Assembly: GCA_001051155.2 (NCBI GenBank)
Contig: JYIP02000003.1
Span: forward strand, 3,534,001 to 3,598,000
Direction: 5' to 3'
DNA: 64,000 bases
Origin: Chrysoporthe austroafricana
Lineage: Eukaryota > Ascomycota > Sordariomycetes > Diaporthales > Cryphonectriaceae
The first letter of the stretch is position 1. Every line of letters begins with the position of its first letter. The position numbers and the translations under genes are program-made. Shown in pieces: positions 1 through 12,258 of the stretch. The notes below the pieces were generated by a model. That model was not told the origin of the DNA, ran no database searches, and saw nothing but the letters and a program-made list of their open reading frames with translations.

Positions 1-1145
1 CGGTTCGAGGCGAGAGCCGATGCTGATAAGCGTGACTCAATCGAAGGCTCGACCTGATTGATATAAAGACCTAGCTCCTGTTGGTTACTGGAACCGAAGT
101 CTGAGTGGTAGCTATTCAAACAATAAAGCAGAGCCAAGTACCATGTAGGTAGGTAGCAGATCTGAACCGTCATCAGCTCCACAAAATCTGAGTCCTGCTT
201 TCCCAAACTTGTGATGATTTGAAGAATGCGAGAGCAGCTCCTCGAATCTCTTCTATCAGCACGAGCAGTGGGATAGTAAAGCAATCCTGAGAGTCCAATG
301 CAGACTCGACAGACTTCCGCGTTCTCGGTTGGCTTTATCAGAGAGGACGCAGAGCAACACATCTGAGCCTGGTTGGACTTCGAACCAGAAATATGGCAGT
401 GCTGGCATGAGGTTCTACTGGTCGTGAGCCCATTTTCTGCTAGTATCATCCACTGGGCATCTCAGATGCATAAATTAACAAACTAACGTACATCTCACCC
501 CATATCAAGGACGAGAATGAATCTCTTTCACTTCTGATTAAAAAAAAAAAAAAGCGGAACAGTAAACTCAGAGGCTTCGGACTGAAGAACTCAATTAAGC
601 GGACCAGATGTGAGGATGAAAGGGCTATCTTTGCGAGTATACCTGCAAAGTCTAAACAATATTGAGGCGCTGACATCACCCGAGATTGGAAGGAAATCTA
701 GATCTGGCCTAACGTGATTATTGCAACGAGAATTGCCGCACCATTGTAAAAAACCGGTTGCTTGACTTCTCATACGGGAAGCATGACCTGTTGACTGAGA
801 GGCCCGCGAAATCTGCCGAAGAAAAGCCATCACGGCTCAATTACGTCTCGTTGGTCCCGTTATGGCACCTGATTATCCCATCTCTCCACGGGGTTGACTA
901 CTGAAGTGGGTCACTCTGGGGTCGAGGGCCTTGGCTACTGGGTTTAAACACGCTGCGGCGCGGAGGCGGAGGCGGGTCTAATGTGGATCACCTGCTGATG
1001 CTCAAAGGTCGATCATATCCTCCTCCAGCTCCTCCTTGCGATCTCGGCTTCTCTCTTTTCTTCCCAAGCACCCGTCCTCGCATCACTGGTATTTTTGCTC
1101 TCAGTTGGCCAACTGCCCTCAAAGCTCACGATTGAGGCACGCAGG
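1..1145. other. Intergenic / upstream region of the MFS gene
   Basis: I see no supportable gene here. The only open frames are short, use non-ATG starts or lack recognisable motifs. There is an A-run at about 541-553 and a pyrimidine-rich stretch at about 1019-1075, just before the transporter gene. Such tracts are common in fungal promoters and 5' leaders, but no specific site can be named. Confidence 0.5.
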
Positions 1146-2817
1146 ATGCCGGACGAAATCTCCAGCGTCGCGCCGAGCGGCCCTGAGTCGCCGAAGCAAG
1201 ATGTACAGAACCTCGAGGACATCCCTGGTCCTTCTAAAAACAATGCCGAAGACGCCAATCTCAATGTTGCTCATATGACGCCCGAAGACCGAGTGCGCGT
1301 CGAGAAGAGCCTCAAGCGCAAACTCGACGCCCGCTGTGGGCTATTTGTGCTCATCTACATCATGAACTACCTCGATAGAAACAACATCGCTGCCGCACGT
1401 CTCAAGGGCCTGCAGACGGACCTGGATCTCAGCAATACGCAGTATGAGACATGCCTAAGTATTCTATATGTGGGCTACATCCTCATGCAAATCCCTTCGA
1501 ACATGTTCATCAACCGGATCCCCCGGCCATCGCTCTACCTCAGCATCGTGATGCTGCTTTGGGGGATGATGTCGACGGTGACCGGGACTGTGCACAGCTT
1601 CGCGGGCATGGTCCTAGTACGGTTCTTCCTGGGCTTTGTTGAGGCTGCCTTCCTGCCTGGGGCATTACTCATCCTCTCGAAGTGGTACACGCGGCGCGAG
1701 TTGACGACGAGGAACGCGATTCTGTTTTGCGGTAACCTCATCTCAAATGCTTTCTCCGCGCTGGTCGGTGCCGGTGTCCTGTCGAATATGCAGGGAACGC
1801 TCGGTCATGCGGCGTGGCGGTGGCTGTTCTGGATCGAGGGTGCGGTTACCATGCTGATCGCCATTTCCGCCGCGTTCATCCTCCCCGACCTGCCGCACAA
1901 CACACGTGGCTTTACCGACGAGGAGCGCCAAGTCGCTCAGCTTCGCATGCTGGAAGACGTAGGCGAGGCGGACGCGGACTCGAAGGAGCAGGGTGTGACG
2001 GATGGTCTGGTCATGGCCCTGAAGGATGTCGGAGTGTGGGTGATGATGTTTACGCTAATGGCGTACGTGATCGGGCTATCCTTCAATGCCTTCTTCGTAA
2101 GTGATATCGCTTGTAATCTCCCTGTGCAGTAGAGTGTGATATTGACCATATGGACCAGCCAACCCTTACCGGCACTCTCGGCTATGGCTATGTTCCGACT
2201 TTGCTGCTAAGCTCCCCGCCGTGGGTGTTCTCTTGTATCGTGTCATTGATCAATGCGTGGCATTCCGATCGGACTGGCGAGAAGTTTTGGCATATCATCG
2301 GGCCTATCATATTTGGCATTATCGGCTTTATTATCTCGATGTCGACGCTAAATACCGCAGGTCGCTACGTCGCCTTATTCCTCCAGGCCAGCTCTTATGC
2401 AGGGTACGTGAGCACCCCGTCAGTGATCATGGCTTATGCTGACCCTGACTTTGCAGCTTTATCGTCTTCTACTCGTGGATATCGTCGTCCTTCCCTCGAC
2501 CTCCTGCCAAGCGGGCGGTCGCGCTCGCCGCGATCAACGCCTTCTCCCAATTTGGAAATATCGCAGGCTCGTATGTGTGGGATCTGAGCGAAAATGGGTA
2601 TCGCAAATCGTATGGTATCGTGACGGCCATGTTTGGCGTGACTATTATCGGTTGCCTGGCATTCAGGATGATTCTGGCTAGGCTGAACAAGAAGCTGGAG
2701 CTTGGCGAGCTGGCCGATTGGGATGCGGAAGACGTTGCCAACCAGACTGCTGCGATGGAGGGCACGACGGTAGACGAGGCGCTGAAGATGAGGAAGGGAT
2801 TCAGATATTTGCTATAA
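1146..2817 (+). CDS. MFS transporter, Dal5/allantoate permease-like (anion:cation symporter family)
   Basis: The predicted product is a 518-residue plasma-membrane major facilitator of the fungal Dal5-type family, which moves small organic anions or vitamins such as allantoate, nicotinate or pantothenate; the substrate cannot be told from sequence. There are three exons: 1146-2096, 2159-2403 and 2457-2817. Introns are 62 bp (GTAAGT..CAG) and 53 bp (GTACGT..TTGCAG, with a CTGAC branch-like site). Joining them restores an uninterrupted frame, giving NAFF then PTLTGTLGYGY across the first junction. The family signature NYLDRNNIAAARLKGL follows a polar N-terminus, and about 12 hydrophobic segments are visible. 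The first in-frame ATG is at 1146; the frame extends upstream only from a TTG. The C-terminus is a charged cytosolic tail, usual for the family. Identification is strong at family level. Confidence 0.9.
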
Positions 2818-3589
2818 GCGTGGAAAAGATTCATCACCTAAATAAAGCCCCTTCCCCCGGGGTTGGGTACATCTTTGAATGGCAACAAGGAAGAAATGAG
2901 AGAAGATAGAGGCGTGTACGCGCCATTATTCGGGTAGTCAATCTATACGGTCCTGCCAGTCTTTGCAGCGGGTAGCCTCCATTTGCACAATCCCAGATCA
3001 AGCAAGACAAGGTGATCCTTTTGCAGGTTGCGGCCGCAGTTGTGGTGGAAATAGTAATCATGTTACTGTTACATGGAATTGCTATCCCAACCTGTAGCTT
3101 GCATGAAAGCTGGAAGGACGAAGCTGCTTTTGTCAATCTATCTCACATACCACTATTAAATCTACTTGAGGTGCTTGGGTCTCGATGCTAGCGGCCTGAA
3201 TAGACGTTATGGCCATATGGATCCTAAATGGCTCGTAAAGAGCGAGAGCCATAGAAACTAATGTAAATCGGAGAATCAAGTAGTACGACACTTTCCCGCT
3301 TCGTATGAAATTTAAAGATAATAAGGGAGCAGGTAGGCCTTTTTATAAATGAATCAAAAGCGAGTATATGGCTTGAGTTAGTCTGTCCGTTATCTACTTC
3401 TTGGACTACTTGTTCTAAAGCAGTAATCCTAGAGCTTGTATGCTGAAATAAATGCATGTAATTAAATGTGCTAACTTTTTTTTTTTTTTTTTTTTTTAGA
3501 CCTCTGGAAGATACCAGGTTCAAATATGGTCTTCGAAAAGATCGCTAATATAAAGCCTAGAGCTTTGGATTGCACCGAAGCTAAATGGG
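2818..3589. other. Intergenic region between convergent transporter and AAA ATPase genes
   Basis: This holds the 3' ends of two genes that face each other. A T-run of about 20 lies at 3477-3497. No gene or structured RNA is apparent. Confidence 0.5.
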
Positions 3590-5481
3590 CTACGCATAGG
3601 ATTGCGTGCTCACCTTCTCCTCTGTCTGCTCCTTCGTCGCCACTTCGACTGAATATCCACCACAGCTACGGCAAGTAGGAGATACAGCACTGACAGGCGG
3701 TGTTGGAATCGAACCGTGGAGATCAGCAATGCCGCCATTAGCCAACCCAGTTCTTGCCATTCCCAGCTGTGAACCCAATACCAAATTCAGCTGCTTCTGC
3801 TTCCTATTATTTCTGGCCAGAGCTGCCTCTCTAGCCCGCCTCTTTGCGTTTTCCGTGCTAGCAATCTCCTCGGCCATCCAGTCTTCCAGCCTCTCAACCG
3901 CACCTCTTGGATCCTTGCAGTGATTGAGCAAGTAACCCTGCAGCTGCGCGGGTGTGAACGTATTGGGCTTCATCTGTCTGCTGAATTGCAATGCCAGCTT
4001 TTCCAATTCCTCTCCGGTCACAGCATCTTCCATCTGCGCGGATGGAATGGATGAACCACTCTCATACATACACTTGAACATCAGCTGCGCGGACCTCTGA
4101 GAGATATTGCCGAGAAAGATCATCCTGTCAATGCGGCCAGGACGAATGAGGGCATGGTCCAGGCGGTCTGCGAAATTGGACGTCATCAGTACGATACGTC
4201 CCTCCTGCGAAGCAACGCCGTCGAGAACGTTGAGCAAGCCTGAGAGGGTGATGGAATCGTAGGAGCCGGATTGTGAGCGGTCATCCTCATCGTCCTCATC
4301 TGAGGCTTCGGCCTCATCCGAGTCCATCTCACGCTTGAATCTTCCGCGGTTCTTGATACCGACCGCGTCGATATCCTCCAAAAGGATGAAACAACGTGGA
4401 GGCAAAGCGGTAAATAGTCTCTCGAGCTCGTTATCGCCCCGGACGCTGGGAAGGTGGAGGAGGTAAAGTTCCAGACCGAAGAGGCCAGCAAGGGCTAATG
4501 AAAGACTAGTCTTCCCGGTGCCTGCAGGACCGTGCAGTAGATAGCCTGTCGCGGGCCATATTGTCAGTAAATAAGTCCGTGAGCCTCGTCCTGGGAAGGC
4601 TGCATTTTACCTCTTCGATACGGAATCCCGCGATCAGTATAGAATCGTCTAGTTATCGGGTCCAGGTAAGTCTTGATATCCGCGACTAGGTCGGCCTTAA
4701 TCTTCTCGTCGAAGTGTATTGTTTCTAACGGACGAATAGGGCGTAAGATCGTGGTCTCCCACGACTCGTCGTTATATGTTGACTTGGAAACCCGAACTGT
4801 CACATACGCATCACGCTGCTCCTCAGCAAATTCCCTACACGCGTCGAGGAAACGTTTGATGGGTTCCACACAGCGGCCCAGACACATGACCAAGAGGGGT
4901 TCAGTGCCCTCAGGGGCGGAAGTGAATTCATCCGGCACGTTATCCATAAAAGACGTGCCAGATGACGACTCCGATACGCGCCGGACGATGAAAATGTTGC
5001 CCTCGTGGAAAAACCACGTGCTGCCGAAAGTCGGGAGATACTGGATGGGCTTACGCTTCTCCACGTCGTAATCGATACGCTTCTGCGGCGCCCGACGATA
5101 ATAGAACGCATCGGAATCGACCTCCTCAGAACGGGCAGTAACTATTCGGGTGCCCTGCCGAGTGAGGACGTGAGCGCCCACCCAATTAAGAACCTCCCGG
5201 TTGAGCTTGTCTCTTGCGTTGATGGACACCGAGGCTGTGAAAAACCGGGTAATGTACCAGTAGAACTTGACGGCGAACGCATGGAGAAATTGGAACACTC
5301 CTGACAGTGTGCCTAGAATGGTGAGCGTGGCAGCGATCGTGGTGATGTCTAGCTTGATCCATCGGGAAACGGAATCTTGAAGCCAGCTGAGACCAGGTAC
5401 GTTTCCGAGAAACTCCTGTAGTGGTACTGTGTCGTTGGCGCGAGCCAAAAGGGAAGACGACATGTCACTGAAACCATCCAT
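3590..5481 (-). CDS. BCS1-like AAA ATPase (mitochondrial chaperone BCS1 family)
   Basis: The 608-residue product belongs to the BCS1 family of membrane-anchored AAA ATPases. Yeast Bcs1 translocates the folded Rieske protein across the inner mitochondrial membrane, but filamentous fungi carry many paralogues of unknown role, so I do not call this the orthologue. Exons (minus strand) are 5481-4611 and 4545-3590, with a 65-bp intron (GTAAAA..ACAG) falling just before Walker A. Visible in order: a hydrophobic segment at about residues 47-75; a BCS1_N-like region to about 285; Walker A GPAGTGKTS at 296-304; Walker B FILLED at about 343-348; the sensor/arginine region ALIRPGRID; and a basic Ala/Arg-rich tail. 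Unusual is an acidic insert at about 365-379, between Walker B and the sensor region. The start is a clear ATG; an alternative in-frame Met lies at residue 7. Confidence 0.9.
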
Positions 5482-8203
5482 GTTTATTTTCCGTTGGGGA
5501 AACCATGAGAGGCCCAGACTCCTCCAAGCGTAGAGGTGTTGCGACTGTGATGAAGATGTTGAAACCGAGACTCAGTCTTGTGTTTATAGCAGGTTCATGG
5601 ATGAATTCGATGGCGTATTTGTTGGGAAACGAATGATAATTGGGTTGTTGTTGACTGACGAGATTCCAGCGTTCATTGATACCAATGCATATTAGAAGGC
5701 TCTTCGAGAATTCGAGTGCGAATGCGTTTGTCTTTCGAGGGTGCCAGTGACATACGAGTCGAAAATGTATATCCGTATTATTATTGAGCTGAAGAAGCCG
5801 TGCGATAGGAGAGATACAGACTTGGGGCCCTCAAGTGCCATCACGTCCTTGAATGAATGCCTAGTAATAATTAGTGCAAACCCATGGTTGGTTGCCTGGA
5901 GGCGTTCAGTGGACAGCAAGGGTCCGACTAGCCAAGCTCCAGGCTGCAAGACAGCCTGCTTATCTCTGTGGGTTAAAATGCACTGGAGCAAAATCTGACA
6001 TGAGAAAATGCTGCACGTCATCATGGCATGGTAGGAGCCCTGGACTGTAAGATTCCGATAGCCTCAGGCTTCTAATTGGCGTTAGTTGCTGTACTCAGCA
6101 CGAGGCTGCACCTTGAGCTCTCGCCGTCAATCCCACTGCCTTGTCCATAGGACATCCAATGAGGCTGTGGAATCCGCCTCTAATTCTGCTTTGAACTGGG
6201 CCAACACCACACATGTGTCCAGGATTATGAGCCACAGGTCGTACCATAGCCGTGGAGTCAACCACTCTTTTCTGTAGCGTAGCCTCAGCGTAAGATTGGT
6301 CCTAGGCAGCCCAACGTGCAGCCGTAGACAGCTGCGTGCGGCTCAGATCGGCATGACACTACGAAGGAGTTTGATGGTGGTGAACTCAGATGCTCCGCAT
6401 ATCATGCCGATTGAGTTACTGACCGGGGCAGCCGTTGTTGCCTGTGCCGTCAAGATGACGAGGTCCCTCGGCGGCCGCGACTATTTATTAGCGCACTGGA
6501 ACTCCCCGCCCATCAGCCAAGTATAATTAGTCCCGCACAATGATTGTAGAAAGCCCTGGAATGATTGCCAGTATTTTACGAATATGGGCAATCAGGTTAC
6601 GAAAACATAATTACATAGCGCAGTTTTGTTACTCACTACGGTGTTCATTGCAGCTCGGGGCTTGAAAGAGCACTCCGTAAAAGGCCCTTTCCTCAATGAC
6701 AAGACAAAGATCCATCGATTTCGCCCCTTATGCGACTACTCTAAAGGTCCAAATTCTCCGACAGAGCCAATTATTACTACACATATAACCGGACATATTT
6801 AACGTGGCGAGAAATCAAAAGAATCAAGTGTAAAAAGCTACAAACCGAACGGTTTTGTTTTCTCTTACCGTTATGCAAAAATTACATTCTAGCCGGGACG
6901 AACTCGAATATCGAATTTCTTTTTGATTTAGACTAATAACCTACAGCATTTGAAAGAGATTCTAGAAATAGAATTTGAAACCTTTACGCTCTGAAATTGG
7001 TTTCTTCGAAGTTAGTGAAGTCTTTGCGTTCGCGCTGTTATGCTTTTCTACAACCGTCGCCCCGGTAATTTCATAATGATTAAATGTTAAAGAAAGAATA
7101 AAGGCAAAGAAGCTGTCTAGGACCTTGAAAGATTAAACGTTTTGCATGGAAAGTCGCCGCTGTAAACCGATATAACCGCTAATTTTGTAAGGGGGAAATG
7201 ATTTACTTTCTCGCTAATAATTAGTTTTCAAACAATTATTAATTATTGTTTCACGCGCTGTCGCTACGATCCTAATTAATAGTACGAATGAATTGCAGAT
7301 AGAAATTGGACGGGTATTTGCTTTTTTGTTCTTTTTTTTTTTTTTTTTTTAAACAAAAAGGAAGATTGCGCTGAGTACCTAGGTAGCCTTGAAGTTTTTG
7401 GGGGGGGGGGGCAGAAACGGTCAAATTTCTCGGAGCAGTCATCACATTTCGTCTCATTGTGCGCAAAAATAAAATATTAAGTAATGAGACGCACGTGTGG
7501 TGGTGAAAAGAAGCTAGAAGCCACGTTTCATCCAAACGAAGCGAAGTCTGACGGCCCCAGTACTTACGATGTCCACTATGCAGAAGTATTCATGTATATA
7601 GCAGTCACTCAACCAATTCTTAATTTTAAGTGCTCCTTTCGGTACCATTGATGACGTGCCTCGCCGGGCCAGTTGCCAGCCTCTCTGCAGATATGCCCAG
7701 AGAGTGAGCCTCAGCTCTCCCGAAATCAGCAGCACCTCATACCCTGTCTTCAAGAGGGCATTTTGTAGTGAATTCTAGGTCAATCTACCTTTCAGTCATC
7801 GTATATTACCTTCTACATTCCAGCCCCTAGTATTTCCCCCACACCCGCTATCCAGACCCAGCAGCGCATAATATCACACCTGCCATTCACCGCTTTATGC
7901 CACCACCGACGCAGCGCCTTCACGTATAGCACTTGTAAGGGATAACAATCCTCGGCAGAATGTATCTCGTGTTTCGGTGCGTATGGTCCTATTACGACCT
8001 TGAGGCTTTCTGCTGGAAACAAGACTGATGAGCAAATTTCATAGCTCATGATCTTACAGGACTTGCCGGGCCGTGCTCACTAGAACTGCCTAAGGTCTCA
8101 TTATATGGTACTATTAAAGATACAATATTGGGAATAGCATGTGGAAATTAGATATGTTTTCAGATCGCAAGAAATCAGGTCGACCATCCGAGGTGCCCTA
8201 GTC
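5482..8203. other. Long intergenic stretch with an AT-richer interval
   Basis: I find no gene. About 6540-7350 is noticeably AT-richer than its surroundings and could be an old degraded repeat, but no coding or terminal-repeat signature is visible. Homopolymer runs stand out: T at about 7335-7351 and G11 at about 7400-7411. Short open frames at 5692-6526 and 7272-8049 have no recognisable content. Confidence 0.4.
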
Positions 8204-8563
8204 TTATTCCTCCGCCGTCGGGTCCTTCGCACTCCACACGTCACTAAATTTGTTCTTAGCAGAGTCCCAAAAGAGCGGCGTCAGTGTCCGGACGCCCTTG
8301 CTTCTACACAGGATCCTCTGCCACTCCTGCCTCGTGGCCGTCTTGCAAGAGAGACACGTATCGGTGTTCACCAGTGGCGGCATCCTCGACGGGCTGATGG
8401 AGCGGCGGCACAGCGGGCTGGGGTAGCTGATATGGTGGGACTCGCGGTTCCAGATCTTGCTGCACTTCTCGCAGCGATGGTGCTCTTCGAAGGCGCTGCC
8501 TGGGTCCTGGTCAGCCTGAGGACGGCCGTGGATACGGAAGAGCCGGCCAGTGGCCTTACACAT
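8204..8563 (-). CDS. Small Cys/His-rich protein (hypothetical, possible zinc-binding)
   Basis: This 119-codon frame starts at a true ATG in the context ACAAATG. It encodes CEKC followed by HH, a lone Cys, then CLSC and a further Cys, a pattern compatible with a zinc-ribbon or treble-clef-like fold. The protein is rich in Trp, Arg and Ser, and ends in an acidic Glu-Glu. I do not recognise a family and assign no function. The opposite strand also has a long frame (8141-8587), but that one starts at GTG and is Arg/Leu/Ala-rich like a shadow. An additional upstream exon is possible. It stands alone in a long gene-poor stretch. Confidence 0.4.
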   Translation of the reverse strand: MCKATGRLFRIHGRPQADQDPGSAFEEHHRCEKCSKIWNRESHHISYPSPLCRRSISPSRMPPLVNTDTCLSCKTATRQEWQRILCRSKGVRTLTPLFWDSAKNKFSDVWSAKDPTAEE

Positions 8564-11500
8564 TTGTCAGGGACGGGTTCTACTTAAGAAGGGTTCAGTG
8601 TAGATTGAATTGGGACGAGGGCCGTTGTCGAAACAAACTGCTGCACAGACAGAAAGCTGTGGCCCTCGACTCGAGCAAGCTCGGTTTTATGAAATCTATC
8701 ATGCTCAAAGTCTTCGTGCCATAGTAATAGACTATTGTTTCCACAAAGCAAGCCGGCTCGGACAAAGCGGGCGGCATACGACACGAGGACAGCCTCTTGT
8801 CTGCAGGCTTTGTCAAGGCCAAGATTAGCACGGAGAGGCCCACGGATCCTCATACCCGGAAGGAGGCATTGTGGATGCCAGGAGGCTTTCAGGTGTCGAC
8901 TGAGGCTTGTGAGCAGCCGAACTAGGGGAGTATTCCAGCTCCGACTCTGCAGCTGTTAACCTAGCTCCGATCGGGCTTCTTTTGGCACCTGGGTTGATGC
9001 ATTAGTGCCTGAGATGGCGAGTGCAGTCAGTTTCCTCCTATTGATTTGCTCGGGGTCCATGTCTACTTGTGGCTTGCGTAAAGCCAGAAGTGAGCTGCGA
9101 CGTAGGCTCGGTTCTTTCTTTTGTTGTGCCATCCTGCCCCGTTCGTTCCCCTTTTTATTTCTTTTTTTGCCAAAAGAAAAGAAATGTGAAGACGGCACGT
9201 CCAGCGGCTCATTTCATTTGCGTTTCACAGACTTTAGCATCCGCCGCTCCACCAAGGCTGCCCGTCTATACATGCATGTACTAATTATTTGACAAGACGG
9301 GGCACAGCTGGAAGGGCCACCATGGCTGCTTCGAGACAAGCCTTCCGTATACCATATAGACGGCAGCGGAAATAGACTAATTTAACACTACACGTCTCTG
9401 TTGTGTCGATCGCGAAGACGTGTCCTGAAGGAGAGTCCTGAAGAGATGGCGAGCACTGGTCTGGACAAGCCGATTGGACAGAAACCGGTTTTTTTTACCA
9501 GGTCAAGAGGTCCCAAGAGGGGAAGACCGCTGCCCTGCTCAGTATCCTCGATGCAAGAAGACGGTCAGTTGGGTCGGCGTGCGATGGAGTGGGAGGACGG
9601 AAAGGGAGCGAGCGCCAATGAGCGCAGGTGTTCGGCCGTCATGGAGGGTAGACTCAGGCCTGGTGGGTGCCGGATGGAGAGGCAGTGTAGCATTGCAGCA
9701 AAGTCTGCCGCGGCGCGGTCTCGTGCCGCATCACAATTTAGATGCAGCGGCTGCCTGGGTGTACCTGTGAGGCGCGTAGCGTGGTACGTAGGTATTGGGC
9801 GTGAGCCTACACTGAGGGCGACCGGCGTCATCCCATCTGCTGTCGCCAGCCGAGGGATATAGAGTTGGGGACGGCAACCCGCCGCGAGATGAAGCATGGC
9901 AAACAACGTTGAGCCGGCGTTACCCGACTGGTCTCTGGTGGCCTTTTAGCTTTCTGGAAGGCCTTGCGAAGGAAGCTTGAAGCACACGCATGAAGGCCCG
10001 TGGCGGGATGTCGCTGTCTGTATAAGCAGCCCGGACCGGGTCGTGATGAGCAGCGCTGGTGAGGGCTGGCGAGCCAGGAAGGTCAGGAGTTCGACGATCG
10101 CGGCGGTGGTGGTGGAGGTGGTCAGTGGTGCCGGGAGAGCTCCTGGGATGAGAATCTAGGATCGCGGCCCGGATGGCAGGGTCGAGTTCCCCACCCCTGG
10201 AATGACGCGAACAGGGGATCTACTGGCGGGGATCGGCTCACAGGTCAGGCAGCTACGGTAACACGGTAGCTCTGGAGCTGAAAAGGCCTCCAGCCCTGCA
10301 TGCGACCCCAGAGTCGACGCGAGCCTCCAGGACTCGTGTCCAGTCCAAGAGCCGAGCCCCCCTCTGCAGCGCGGCACTACTGTGTCTGTCTGTACACAGC
10401 GTTGGGATACCACGGCGGAGGGATGATTCAGGTCCTGCATGGAGCTGCATGCTGGGCACTGCAATGTCTTACGGGCGGCCGTTTGGTCCTGCGTCCCGGG
10501 ACAGCAAGAAAATCTAGACGGGGCGGAAAGGGACGTGAGGCTAGTAAGATGCCATTGCAGGCCTGGCTGGAGCTTGTCGTGCTTGTCTGATCCGACACCA
10601 ACACGTCATGCTGCTAGAGCACCACGAAAACGACACAACTTGGGTCTCGACTCCAGGGATCGGCATTCGGTGATGACCCTCTGACGACCGGGCTGAGGTA
10701 CCGGGTAGCATACCCAGACGCATACGTAGCAGCATGTTTTCGTCCCCCCCGGCGGTCATGATGACGATGAGATGCGGTGTGCTGCGCGCCGGTAGCGTTT
10801 GCTTCTTCCTCGTCAGCATCTCTTTCTTTGTTTTCCTTCTCTCCGACGGCGGTTCACGAGTTGGTCAGGCCCCCTGGTCGGGATGGTCTTATTTGCTACC
10901 ACTATGTACTCGGTACAGGACCTATCCTGCCTCGCTCCCCGCTTTTCCACCTTGAGGAGTAACTCAGCACGCTTAGGTATCAACTGCAGCTTGCCGTTGC
11001 ATATGATCTCACCCACCCGCTTGGTCGCGACGGGAATGGCGGTCTGTTTCTGCTGATACCGATAGCCTCAAAGATTGCCCTCCCAGCCCGGCGCGATGTC
11101 GCCCTGGCCGGCAGCCGTCTCTGGCCCCCCGTCTGCCGGGCAGGAGATCTCCCGGCGACCCTTCACCTCGGGTTCTGCTCGCCGTGCTCGGTACGGGCTG
11201 TGGTGACGGCGTGAGGAGAGCTCTGCGGCCATGGGCCCCCCATTGGAACGCGACGAAAACTCGAAGATAGAAACGAGATCTTCCGGGCCTATCCCTGTCG
11301 CGCCAGGTCATGGACCCTGACTAGCGCAACTCCGCTCCCCCACCCCTGCTGCTGCTCATGCCTCTTGCTCTGCGTGGTCATCACCGTGGGCGTCTGAACG
11401 TGATCAACCGCCCTCTCGTTGCATCGTGGCTGTCACGGATCGACGCGAGGTGCCTCTCGTCTCGAGGGTCTTGGGGTCTGAGGGCTCATGCTGGGCCTGG

Positions 11501-12258
11501 CTGGGCCTGGCCGGGCCTCGCGTAGCATGTCGACGCAGAGGCCACACACGGTGGCATCTGCGGCCGCCGCAGCATGAACAGCTTGTCAGAAGCTGCTGTT
11601 GTCGCTTGTACCCGTCGCACAAACTTGACGGTGATCCGTGCCCCGGTTTAGCGCCCCTGCCCTCCGTTGCTCTCCCCACCTCCCTGGGCCCCTGGGCGCC
11701 TGCCCCCCTGCCCACCCCCCTGCAACGTCCTTTCCCATCCAGGCCCAGCTTCTGTCGCTTTTCGACTTCCCCATATTTTCCCCTTCCAAGGTTTCCCAAG
11801 GTCCCCAGCGCAATGCCACTGCCGCTTCCTCCTCCTGTGGATCACAAACACAGATTGTGTCTGCCATCTCTGCTCCAGGCGCCCCTTCGACCCGACAGCG
11901 GCGTCCTGCACGAACGCACCTCTGCGACAACGGGTCTCACTTCACCCTCAACACCAGGAAGACGCCGGCGCGCTCGAGCCAGACGAGATACCCGTACCAC
12001 GTAGCGCATGCGACCCGAGTCTCAGCTCCAGCCGCCCGCCTCACCTCCCGCCACGCCGCACACCTGCTTCCCTTTGTCTGCTGGCCGACGTCGACCCAGC
12101 AACTCCTGCTGCACGCACAGCACGAGCGCCTGTCTGTCCGTCTCTGTGATGCACTCGGGCGTCTCCCTGCGCTGCCACGGCCGTTTCAGTCCTGCTTGGT
12201 TGCCCGTTAGCAGCTTGACGCCTGAAAATTCTTGACCTGCACCACCGCCGCCTGCAAG
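8564..12258. other. Gene-poor GC-rich stretch including the likely RXT3 promoter and 5' leader
   Basis: No convincing gene is seen. Open frames here are Arg/Ser/Pro-rich, overlap one another on both strands, and look like composition artefacts of GC-rich DNA. Bases about 11,640-12,250 are strongly C/T-biased on the plus strand, as expected for the promoter and long leader of the RXT3 gene that starts at 12259. Confidence 0.4.

Noticed and set aside
8141..8587. 148-codon plus-strand frame opposite the Cys-rich ORF
   Set aside because: Begins at GTG rather than ATG and its Arg/Leu/Ala-rich composition looks like a shadow.
9401..9906. Open frames on both strands near 9.4-9.9 kb
   Set aside because: Arg/Gly-rich without motifs; neither strand is favoured.
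11426..12210. Plus-strand frames of about 160-190 codons before RXT3
   Set aside because: Pro/Ser-rich products of a C/T-biased leader, overlapping one another in different frames, no motif, some without ATG.
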